DNA from: CAYFSS01 sp964345975
GTDB taxonomy: Bacteria; Bacillota; Clostridia; Saccharofermentanales; Fastidiosipilaceae
Direction of reading: 5' to 3'
Assembly: GCA_964345975.1 (NCBI GenBank)
Contig: CAYFSS010000003.1
Coordinates: forward strand, 48,427 to 112,426
DNA length: 64,000 nt
Part shown: positions 46,157 to 53,018 of the stretch, in pieces
Layout: each line of letters begins with the position of its first letter
Position numbering within the stretch: the first letter of the stretch is position 1
Notes under the pieces: generated by a model
The model's database searches: none
What the model was told of the DNA's origin: nothing
The model's input: the letters and a program-made list of their open reading frames with translations, nothing else
Position numbers and translations under genes: made by a program

Positions 46157-47845
46157 ATGAATTACCAGAAGTATAGTCCACCCCCTCCGATCGGGTTAGA
46201 AGATAGACAGTGGCCGGATAAGGAGATCAAAGAAGCACCCATTTGGTGTAGTGTCGATCTTCGAGACGGCAATCAAGCGCTGGAGCGTCCGATGACGCTT
46301 GAGCAAAAGATCTATTTTTATCAGCATTTGGTCGATATCGGCTTTAAAGAAATTGAGATTGGTTTTCCGGCGGCTTCCGACACCGAGTTTGAATTCTCAA
46401 GATACTTGATCGATAACCATCTGATTCCGAAGGATGTGACGATTCAAGTTCTCACTCAAGCTCGCTCGGCTCTCATTGAACGAACGATGGAAGCTGTTCG
46501 CGGAGCACCCAACGTTATTTTGCATCTTTATAACTCAACTTCTACCTTGCAGCGTGATGTTGTCTTTAAGATGAATGAAGAAGAAGTGCAAAACTTGGCG
46601 GTTCAAGGGGCTAAGATGCTGGTTGAAGCAGTCAGCAAAGACAGATCAAATACAAAGTATCGTTATGAATACTCTCCGGAAAGCTTCAGCGGTACAGAAC
46701 CTGACTATGCTGTTTCAGTTTGTGATGCTGTGGTCGATGTCTTCAAGCCACATTTAGAAGACAACGACAAGATCATCATCAACTTGCCCAATACGGTTGA
46801 AATGGGTGGCGCTAATTACTATGCAGATCAAGTGGAGTATTTTTGTCGCCACACTCGGCATCTCGACGACATTATCATAAGTCTTCACCCCCATAATGAT
46901 AGGGGACAAGCCGTTGCTGCAAGCGAATTGGGTTTATTGGCAGGCGGGCAACGAGTCGAAGGCACCTTGTTTGGAAATGGTGAGCGGACAGGCAATGCGG
47001 ATCTCTTGACCATGGCCATGAATCTTTTCTCTCATGGCATTGATCCTAAGTTAGACTTCTCCAATATAAATAAGTCTATTCAAGTCTATGAAGCTAGTAC
47101 CGGTATATTAGTTCATCCTAGGCACCCTTACGCCGGGGACTTGGTCTACACAGCTTTCTCGGGGTCTCATCAAGATGCTATTCGCAAGGGTATGTTAGCT
47201 CGAGAAGTCGAAGCTAAAGCGTTCTGGGCGATTCCATATCTACCCATTGATCCTATGGACGTTGGTAGAGACTATGCTCCAATCATTCGGATCAATAGTC
47301 AGTCCGGCAAAGGTGGTGTTGCTTGGATCATGGAGCAATACTATTCATATCAGCTGCCAAGAGGATTCCAGCAAGTCTTCAGTGCAGATGTCAAGCGTGA
47401 AAGCGAGAGACGTGATAAAGATCTTCGCCCTGATGAGATTCTTGATCTGTTCCATGAACTCTATGTTGACTTACAAGAACCCCTTCGTTTGACGAATTTT
47501 AATGAACTTACTCTAACGGACAAGAGTGTTGCGATCGACGCTGAAATTGACTGGTTTGATTCGCATCATAGAATTAGTGCCGAAGGGTCAGGTGTGCTTG
47601 AAGCATTCAATAATGCACTCAATGAATTTCTCTCTATGAATTTCGAGATCCTCGAGTATCAGCAACACGCACTGACTCAGAGTTCAGCATCCAGGGCACT
47701 ATCTTATGTCACCATGAGCGATTCGAAAGGGGAGATAAGAGAGATCCACCAAGGAGCAGGAACTTCAAGCAATATTACGAAGTCATCCCTAAGAGCTCTT
47801 GTTAGCGCCTACAACAGAGCATATAAGGCCAAACATAAAGGGTAA
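46157..47845 (+). CDS. leuA: 2-isopropylmalate synthase, type 2
   Basis: First leucine-pathway enzyme (acetyl-CoA plus 2-oxoisovalerate). The HMGL-like barrel has 'WCSVDLRDGNQALERPM' and 'KEIEIGFPAASDTEFEF', the type-2 LeuA pattern familiar from Actinobacteria, then 'SLHPHNDRGQAVAASELG' and 'GNGERTGNADL'. A C-terminal LeuA regulatory domain (~residues 420-560) likely senses leucine. ATG 46157 is spaced 8 bp from GAAGGAGG. 562 residues. No leuB, leuC or leuD is nearby, and no T-box was seen upstream. Confidence 0.92.
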   Translation: MNYQKYSPPPPIGLEDRQWPDKEIKEAPIWCSVDLRDGNQALERPMTLEQKIYFYQHLVDIGFKEIEIGFPAASDTEFEFSRYLIDNHLIPKDVTIQVLTQARSALIERTMEAVRGAPNVILHLYNSTSTLQRDVVFKMNEEEVQNLAVQGAKMLVEAVSKDRSNTKYRYEYSPESFSGTEPDYAVSVCDAVVDVFKPHLEDNDKIIINLPNTVEMGGANYYADQVEYFCRHTRHLDDIIISLHPHNDRGQAVAASELGLLAGGQRVEGTLFGNGERTGNADLLTMAMNLFSHGIDPKLDFSNINKSIQVYEASTGILVHPRHPYAGDLVYTAFSGSHQDAIRKGMLAREVEAKAFWAIPYLPIDPMDVGRDYAPIIRINSQSGKGGVAWIMEQYYSYQLPRGFQQVFSADVKRESERRDKDLRPDEILDLFHELYVDLQEPLRLTNFNELTLTDKSVAIDAEIDWFDSHHRISAEGSGVLEAFNNALNEFLSMNFEILEYQQHALTQSSASRALSYVTMSDSKGEIREIHQGAGTSSNITKSSLRALVSAYNRAYKAKHKG

Positions 47846-47965
47846 CTTCCTAAAACCTATGTGGGACCCTCAATTAATATAATTGTATTTGTTCATAATT
47901 TAGTAACAAATATTCATCGATCAAATTTCTAACGAACGACAACTAAACATCTATACATGAAATTA

Positions 47966-47992
47966 GCGCCTCCGACGAATAAGCGGAGGCGC
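47966..47992. terminator. GC-rich hairpin downstream of leuA
   Basis: Perfect 9-bp stem GCGCCTCCG/CGGAGGCGC with a 9-nt loop, 120 bp after leuA. It lacks a clean T-run, so termination is only probable. Confidence 0.5.
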
Positions 47993-48078
47993 AACTATTT
48001 GCGTAGATCCAATACGAGCGTGTCGTTGTAATCGATTCGCAATGTAACCTCTGTGTAATAATCGAAGCTAAAATATCG

Positions 48079-48107
48079 AAAGTGGGTATAAAGTGGATGA
48101 ATTTTGG
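48079..48107 (+). promoter_or_regulatory. MraZ-box-like direct repeats
   Basis: AAAGTGG at 48079-48085 and 48090-48096, with a degenerate third copy ATTTTGG at 48101-48107, all on an 11-bp period. This is the pattern of the operator that MraZ binds in front of the division/cell-wall cluster. Here no mraZ or rsmH gene follows. Confidence 0.5.
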
Positions 48108-48159
48108 GGATAAGAAACCTGTTGATGGCTTGGGTGATTTATTGCTGCCCAAACCTTAA
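48097..48159 (+). pseudogene. vestigial mraZ-like 5' end (20 codons)
   Basis: From ATG 48097 a 20-codon frame ends at TAA 48157. Its product has G-[DE] near the start and 'VDGLGDLLLP', which matches the MraZ N-terminal pattern [VI]-D-x-x-G-x-L-x-[IL]-P. No further MraZ sequence follows in any frame I read. I take it as a decayed copy whose operator survives. Chance resemblance is possible because the match is short. Confidence 0.35.
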
Positions 48160-48463
48160 TAAATATAAAGTGATTTGTTCATGACGTGTGCATAAGTCAT
48201 TAGAAAATCAATGAAGATGTGTGCAAGAGACAAACTAGAGTCATTTCACTGATTGGCTACATGGTTCTAAGGTTTTAAATTACTTCCGGGAACATCGATG
48301 AGGTTCAGGACTAGATGAGTTGAATGACTCTAAAGAGTTCTGCGAATCGATGATCTTGAAATGATGCTGTCCTAATGATTGTTCGTGTTCGATCTTAGGC
48401 AAGGTTTGATTGAACGTGCTGTGAGGGTTGTGGCATGCAATGAATGAAACTAGCGCTTCGTAT

Positions 48464-48500
48464 AGAAAAGGACCTCAGGGCAAATACCGCTGAGGTCCTT
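48464..48500 (-). terminator. terminator-like hairpin (minus strand)
   Basis: 11-bp stem (48468-48478 with 48490-48500); on the minus strand it is followed by TTTTCTATA. It may end transcripts that read through from asd. Confidence 0.65.
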
Positions 48501-48576
48501 GAATAAATTTTGAGTAAGTTATTGGGTTTAGCATTGGGTTTAGCTATGCATGGCTCTTTCTGTGATATATGCCTCC

Positions 48577-48610
48577 CCACCTCAACAAAATTAGTATTTT
48601 GTTGAGGTGG
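48577..48610. repeat. 34-bp inverted repeat (14-bp perfect arms)
   Basis: Arms CCACCTCAACAAAA and TTTTGTTGAGGTGG separated by TTAGTA. There is no T-run on either side outside the arms, so it is not a plain terminator. It sits 40 bp from the end of asd and may be an mRNA-stabilising 3' hairpin or a repeat-family element. Confidence 0.7.
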
Positions 48611-48649
48611 AGAACTCTGTGGAAAACTCGCTTACCTCTTCCCGCTAGT

Positions 48650-49747
48650 TTAGCAACTGGGGTTTACCTGTCCTTCAATAGAGCCTTGTTTCGTTAATAG
48701 CTCTGCCATAAGGATAGCTCCACCGGCTGCGCCACGGATCGTGTTATGACTGAGTCCTGTGAATTTGAAGTCAAAGATAGGATCCTCACGCAATCTGGAA
48801 GCCATGAATCCCATACCGTTTTCTGTCATGACATCAAGCCGAGTTTGTGGACGATCGTTCTCTTCATAGTATGTGATCTTTTGCTTCGGTGATGATGGTA
48901 GATCTCTTGCGATCTCTGCACCTTGGAAGTTTTGCCAAGCCTCGAGGATTTGCTCTTTGGTTGGAGGATCGCTAAAGGATACCGCTACAGAAGCCATATG
49001 TCCTTCGAGAACAGGCACACGATAGCATTGGGCAGAAATTACAGGCTTGTCCGGTATTTGGATGGTTCCATCTACGACGTCACCTAAGATTCTAAGCGGC
49101 TCTTGTTCACTCTTCTCTTCTTCCCCACCAATGTAAGGGATAACATTCCCAAGCATTTCCGGCCAGGTTTCAAACGTTTTCCCGGCTCCGGAAATTGCTT
49201 GATAGGTAGAGACAATAACTTTCTCAAGGCCATAATCTTTCAATGCGAAGAGCATTGGTGTATATGACTGTATAGAGCAGTTTGGCTTACATGCTATAAA
49301 GCCCTTCTCAGTTCCCAAGCGCTTGCGTTGCGCGTCTATAAGCTCCGTATGATCCGGATTGATCTCGGGAATCAAGGTAGGGACATCCGGAGTCCATCGA
49401 TTGGCGGAGTTATTTGAGATGACGGCGACTTCTTGCTTGGCGATCGCTTCTTCCATTGCAATGAGTTCATCTTTTGCCATATCGACAGCACAGAAAACCA
49501 GATCAAGATCTTTACAAAGCTCTTCTATATTTGAACTGTCATAAAGCGTCCAATTTGCATACTTCTCCGGCATAGATTCAGGTATGCTCCAGCGATTGGC
49601 AGTAGCTTCAGCATAGGTTTTGCCGGCAGACCGCTTCGATGCAGCTAATTTGGTGACTTCAAACCAGGGGTGATCCGTCAAGAGCGTCAAGAAGCGTTGC
49701 CCAACATAACCGGTTGCTCCAACGATCCCTGCTCGTAATTTCGTCAT
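48650..49747 (-). CDS. asd: aspartate-semialdehyde dehydrogenase
   Basis: NADP enzyme making aspartate semialdehyde for lysine, diaminopimelate, threonine and methionine. N-terminal 'GIVGATGYVGQRF', active-site Cys in 'CKPNCSIQSYTPML' (~residue 158), 'QAISGAGKTFETWPEM', and 'HNTIRGAAGGAILMAEL'. The sequence style is the archaeal/fungal-like branch. ATG 49747 has GGGAG upstream and starts directly at the Rossmann motif; the reading from 49804 adds unrelated residues. 365 residues. Divergent from the Xer gene. Confidence 0.95.
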   Translation of the reverse strand: MTKLRAGIVGATGYVGQRFLTLLTDHPWFEVTKLAASKRSAGKTYAEATANRWSIPESMPEKYANWTLYDSSNIEELCKDLDLVFCAVDMAKDELIAMEEAIAKQEVAVISNNSANRWTPDVPTLIPEINPDHTELIDAQRKRLGTEKGFIACKPNCSIQSYTPMLFALKDYGLEKVIVSTYQAISGAGKTFETWPEMLGNVIPYIGGEEEKSEQEPLRILGDVVDGTIQIPDKPVISAQCYRVPVLEGHMASVAVSFSDPPTKEQILEAWQNFQGAEIARDLPSSPKQKITYYEENDRPQTRLDVMTENGMGFMASRLREDPIFDFKFTGLSHNTIRGAAGGAILMAELLTKQGSIEGQVNPSC

Positions 49748-49822
49748 ACTATACTCCCAACTATTGCTAAATGAGCCCTCAGAAACTTTATCTATTATAA
49801 TCACATAGATGAAGGAGGTCGT

Positions 49823-50845
49823 ATGTCCAAGAAGACTTCACCCGATACTTTCCCAAGAATGGATGAATACTTGTCATATTTAGAAGCTATTTTAGGCCGC
49901 TCACCCTTGACTGTGAAAGAGTATCGCTACGATTTGAGGCTATTCTTTCGCTACCTTATTCAAAGCTGGGGCTCTACAGGTGATCTAGCGTTCGAGGAAA
50001 TTCCAATTGATCAGATTACAGAAGAGGATTTGCGATCGATTGATTTGGCTGATTTTTATTCTTTCCTTACGTGGCTCACGAGAGAACGAAATGCATCGGC
50101 TGCAAATCGAGCTCGTAAAACCTCTTCTCTAAGAGGCTTCTTCAGCTATCTAAATAAGAGAGCACGTATCCTTGATACGGATCCTACCATAGAGCTCGAG
50201 TCACCAAAACAAATCAAACGACTGCCGCGTTACCTGAATTTAGATGAAAGTCGACGTTTACTTCAAAGCCAAAGAGAGAAAGCGGATGATCCTTTTGCAA
50301 GTAGAAATTATTGCATTCTTGTTTTGTTCTTGAACTGTGGCATGAGATTGGCAGAATTGTGTGGTTTGGATTTGAAAGACATTAGAGGCGATCAATTACG
50401 AGTCATTGGGAAAGGCAACAAGGAGCGCTTCATTTATCTCAACCAGGCGTGCCAATGGGCCATTGAAGACTACTTGGAGGATCGACCAAAGAAAGGCTTG
50501 AAAGACCCGGAAGCTCTCTTCATTTCGCGTCAAGGCAATCGCATCTCACATGCAGCCGTACAGCGGATGATCGACCTAGCTTTGCGTGAGATTGGGCTAG
50601 ATCCTAAACTGTATAGTACTCATAAATTGCGTCATACGGCTGCAACGCTCATGTTCCAATATGGTGAGGTTGATATTCGCATTCTTCAAGAGATTCTAGG
50701 TCATGAATCCTTAGCAACGACAGAGATTTATACTCATGTTGCTGAAGCGCAGTTGAAACACGCTGTCGCACGAAATCCGCTCGCAACAGAAATGCCACCT
50801 GAAAGATTGACTGAACCGGACGATGATTCAGCTACCGAAGCGTGA
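49823..50845 (+). CDS. xerC: Xer-type tyrosine recombinase
   Basis: 340 residues with a SAM-like N-terminal DNA-binding domain (~10-120) and a catalytic domain with the tyrosine-recombinase residues: Arg in 'GMRLAELCGLD' (~residue 174), Lys in 'GKGNKERF', His-x-x-Arg in 'THKLRHTAATLM', and His with nucleophile Tyr in 'LGHESLATTEIYTHV'. It is the expected XerC/D that resolves chromosome dimers at dif. AAGGAGG precedes the ATG. Core-like setting and no phage genes next to it argue against a prophage integrase; XerC versus XerD cannot be told. Confidence 0.9.
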   Translation: MSKKTSPDTFPRMDEYLSYLEAILGRSPLTVKEYRYDLRLFFRYLIQSWGSTGDLAFEEIPIDQITEEDLRSIDLADFYSFLTWLTRERNASAANRARKTSSLRGFFSYLNKRARILDTDPTIELESPKQIKRLPRYLNLDESRRLLQSQREKADDPFASRNYCILVLFLNCGMRLAELCGLDLKDIRGDQLRVIGKGNKERFIYLNQACQWAIEDYLEDRPKKGLKDPEALFISRQGNRISHAAVQRMIDLALREIGLDPKLYSTHKLRHTAATLMFQYGEVDIRILQEILGHESLATTEIYTHVAEAQLKHAVARNPLATEMPPERLTEPDDDSATEA

Positions 50846-50885
50846 GGGTCATGAGTCTATAACCCATGTGAAAAGTATTAGAATA

Positions 50886-50912
50886 GGCGGACCGGAACGG
50901 TTCGCCTTCTTA
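50886..50912 (+). terminator. terminator after the Xer gene
   Basis: 8-bp stem GGCGGACC/GGTTCGCC (50886-50893 with 50899-50906, one G-U) followed by TTCTTACTT. Confidence 0.8.
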
Positions 50913-51189
50913 CTTCGACGACTAATATGTAGCCATCAGACCAGACCAAAACGGTCGTGCCATCACCGGATTAACTCTCTAATTGCATGGTTTGATCACT
51001 TTCCAGCGATCTCAGATAAGCGCGAATTAAGATGAGTCTCAAACACCAAATGAGCCCATTATTTTTCGCGATGTGCTCCACGTCATGCCATTTCCCCGGG
51101 AATTTCTTGCTTGATGTTACCGTGAATCAAGCGGTCCTGAAAGCCATCATAAAGCCCGAATGTTCTTCATTCCTCTCCCTGACCTACAT
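50913..51189. other. non-coding stretch between terminators
   Basis: No credible gene. One perfect 7-bp hairpin GCTTGAT/ATCAAGC with a 10-nt loop lies at 51109-51132. No known RNA family was recognised. Confidence 0.5.
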
Positions 51190-51224
51190 TAAAAAGCCTC
51201 AGGACCGAACATCGATCTTGAGGC
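51190..51224 (-). terminator. terminator after the small membrane protein
   Basis: On the minus strand GCCTCA/TGAGGC (51219-51224 with 51196-51201) is followed by TTTTT. It sits 32 bp beyond the stop at 51256. Confidence 0.8.
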
Positions 51225-51255
51225 GTGTATACAAAGGGTCTGAGACCGGTCTAGC

Positions 51256-51540
51256 TTAGAAGCCACCACCAACAACACGGATCATTTCCTGTATTTTGGG
51301 GATCGGATCGATCCAGTAAAACAGCAACAGTAGTAAGACGATAAACAAAACAAAAATGCTGGTTCGCTGTATAAAGCGCATACGCTTACGACTATGCCAC
51401 ATGTCTTCAACTTCAGAAGTGGTTGTATAGCCTTTGAGGCGATAAATCTTATAGGGTCCACTTCGCTTAAGGGTCACTAAGCGATGCGTCATTTGTTTGG
51501 GGGGTTCAAAATTTCCCCGTCGCATGGGTTTTCCTTGCAA
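51256..51540 (-). CDS. small single-pass membrane protein of unknown function
   Basis: 94 residues: a basic, hydrophilic N-terminal 55, then one membrane helix ('SIFVLFIVLLLLLFYWI', ~58-78) and a short tail ending in Gly-Gly-Gly-Phe. No family was recognised. The start is either TTG 51540, with GGAGG seven bases upstream, or ATG 51525 with AAGGA; both fit. It has its own terminator and a probable -10 upstream, so it is a separate unit between xerC and hfq. Confidence 0.65.
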   Translation of the reverse strand: MQGKPMRRGNFEPPKQMTHRLVTLKRSGPYKIYRLKGYTTTSEVEDMWHSRKRMRFIQRTSIFVLFIVLLLLLFYWIDPIPKIQEMIRVVGGGF

Positions 51541-51575
51541 GGTCAGACCTCCTCTACTTCGGTAATCGAAGTAAG

Positions 51576-51581
51576 ATTATA
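51576..51581 (-). promoter_or_regulatory. -10 element for the small membrane protein
   Basis: Consensus TATAAT on the minus strand, ~40 bp before the start. The -35 region is weak. A 6-bp hairpin ACTTCG/CGAAGT lies between it and the Shine-Dalgarno. Confidence 0.4.
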
Positions 51582-51643
51582 GCACGGATGGGCTATTTTG
51601 AACCCCGATCTATAGCGCTATGCCATCTTCAATCAAGCAATGG

Positions 51644-52039
51644 CTAGGCTATATCTCTATCTTCAAACAAATACGGTGATTTCTTATCCTTCAAATCAAT
51701 ATCCGATTCGCTTGGGTACGAGATGATGCTTCCGATATCGAGAGGCTTTAAAGGTTTTAGACTCAAGATTCCTGACTTAAAGATTAGTGTATTACCTTTC
51801 CCCTCATCCAGGAAAATGGTCCAGTTATCGAAGGCAATAATCTTGCCAACGATCACGAGCTCATTCTTTAATTGAACCTCAAGTGGAATTTTTTTGGAAC
51901 GACAACGACCGAGGATATAGTCCTGAACCGATCGTCTTTGACCCTTTCTTCCCTTCTCTTCTTTGCCTCTCAAATCCCTACGATCAAACTCATTGCTACT
52001 AAATCTTCTTGCGTAATTCAAAACGACACTCCATTTCAT
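51644..52039 (-). CDS. hfq: divergent Hfq-like Sm protein
   Basis: 131 residues. The central part (~38-97) follows the Hfq pattern: 'VQDYILGRCRSKKIPLEVQLKN' (Sm1 start), 'GKIIAFDNWTIFLDEG' and a Sm2 position 'LIFKSGILSLKP'. Standard Hfq has Y-K-H-A-I-S there, so the proximal-site His is lost. There is a ~36-residue basic N-terminal extension and a ~30-residue C-tail. Position just after miaA in mutS-mutL-miaA-hfq order is the strongest support. No Shine-Dalgarno precedes the ATG; a promoter overlaps the miaA stop. Confidence 0.75.
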   Translation of the reverse strand: MKWSVVLNYARRFSSNEFDRRDLRGKEEKGRKGQRRSVQDYILGRCRSKKIPLEVQLKNELVIVGKIIAFDNWTIFLDEGKGNTLIFKSGILSLKPLKPLDIGSIISYPSESDIDLKDKKSPYLFEDRDIA

Positions 52040-52068
52040 TTGTATTACAAACTAATTACTACAAGATG

Positions 52069-52098
52069 ATTATCGTAACAATTAAGGAAGCTCGTCAA
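52069..52098 (-). promoter_or_regulatory. hfq promoter
   Basis: On the minus strand TTGACG (52098-52093), 18-bp spacer, GATAAT (52074-52069). The -35 overlaps the miaA stop codon. The leader would be only about 20 nt. Confidence 0.6.
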
Positions 52099-53018
52099 TC
52101 TGATATATCAGATAATTCACGGAGAATCTGACGAAATAGGTCAGAATTCGAAGATTCCGGTCCAACTTGGAGATAATAGGCGTCTTCCATGCTCCGTAGA
52201 CCGGTCAATTGTCGCTTGGCAAAGTTCCTCGTGGCTTGCTTTAGCTTCTCGACGACGTCATCGTACACTTCTTCACCGGCAAGATAAGGGATCAACTCTT
52301 TGTAACCGATGGCTTTTGTAACCCCTTGATTCACATCAAGCTGGCATTCATAGAGTTCTCGCGCTTCATCGAGCATTCCATTCTTTAACATCCGATCAAC
52401 GCGCCGGTTGATTCTTTCGTAAAGCCATGCTCTTTCCGGCCATAAGATAAAGAGCGGACCCCAATACTTACTGTGACGTTCCACGGGCTCAAAGGATGAT
52501 GCAGGTTTACCGCTAAGCTCAATAATTTCCAAAGCACGTATGACTCGCAGGATATCGTTGGGATGAAGTTTCTCGGCACGTACCGGATCCAGTGCCGCTA
52601 ATCTTCGATGCATTTTTTCGACGCCAAAGTCCTCCGCTTCTTCTTCCAAGCGAGCTCTGACGAAAGGATTTGAGGGTGGAGAGCTATATTCATAGTCATA
52701 CCTAAGACTACGTAGATACTGGAGCGTCCCTCCCACAATTAGAACATTTTTACCACGCCCTAGAATCTCTTCGATAATATCTTGAGCAGCGGCTTGATAG
52801 TCCGATACGTTGAAATTTACATCTGCATCGATGAAATCCACGAGATGATGCGGAATTCGAGCACGTTCCTCAGATGTTGCCTTGGCGGTCGTTACATCGA
52901 GTCCACGATAAACTTGTAGGGCATCACAGTTCACAATTTCTGCATCGATAGCTTCAGCGATAAGAAGTGAGAGCTCCGTTTTGCCGCTGGCTGTAGGTCC
53001 GGTGAGATAGATGATCAT
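52095..53018 (-). CDS. miaA: tRNA dimethylallyltransferase
   Basis: Adds a dimethylallyl group to A37 of tRNAs reading UNN codons. P-loop 'GPTASGKTELSL' (~residues 7-18), 'VNCDALQVYRGLDVTTAK', 'PHHLVDFIDADVNFNVSDY', 'VGGTLQYLRSL' and 'NDILRVIRALEI'. 307 residues. The start overlaps the mutL stop by one base. Its product is the substrate of MiaB, encoded in the same series. Confidence 0.96.
   Translation of the reverse strand: MIIYLTGPTASGKTELSLLIAEAIDAEIVNCDALQVYRGLDVTTAKATSEERARIPHHLVDFIDADVNFNVSDYQAAAQDIIEEILGRGKNVLIVGGTLQYLRSLRYDYEYSSPPSNPFVRARLEEEAEDFGVEKMHRRLAALDPVRAEKLHPNDILRVIRALEIIELSGKPASSFEPVERHSKYWGPLFILWPERAWLYERINRRVDRMLKNGMLDEARELYECQLDVNQGVTKAIGYKELIPYLAGEEVYDDVVEKLKQATRNFAKRQLTGLRSMEDAYYLQVGPESSNSDLFRQILRELSDISD

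Larger units (their letters stand above)
47846..48649. other. 800-bp gene desert between leuA and asd
   Basis: No coding ORF with a plausible start and ribosome-binding site was found on either strand. The stretch is more AT-rich than its surroundings. It contains a GC-rich hairpin (47966-47992), MraZ-box-like repeats with a vestigial start (48079-48159), a minus-strand terminator-like hairpin (48464-48500) and a long perfect inverted repeat (48577-48610). The parts at 47993-48078 and 48160-48463 show nothing I can name. Confidence 0.7.

Noticed and set aside
47846..48649. tmRNA, SRP RNA, RNase P RNA or a dif site in the gene desert
   Set aside because: None of the conserved cores of these RNAs and no 28-bp dif-like inverted repeat could be seen.
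49823..50845. Xer gene as integrase of a mobile element
   Set aside because: No attachment repeats, cargo or phage genes adjoin it; it sits among core genes, so a chromosomal XerC/D is simpler.
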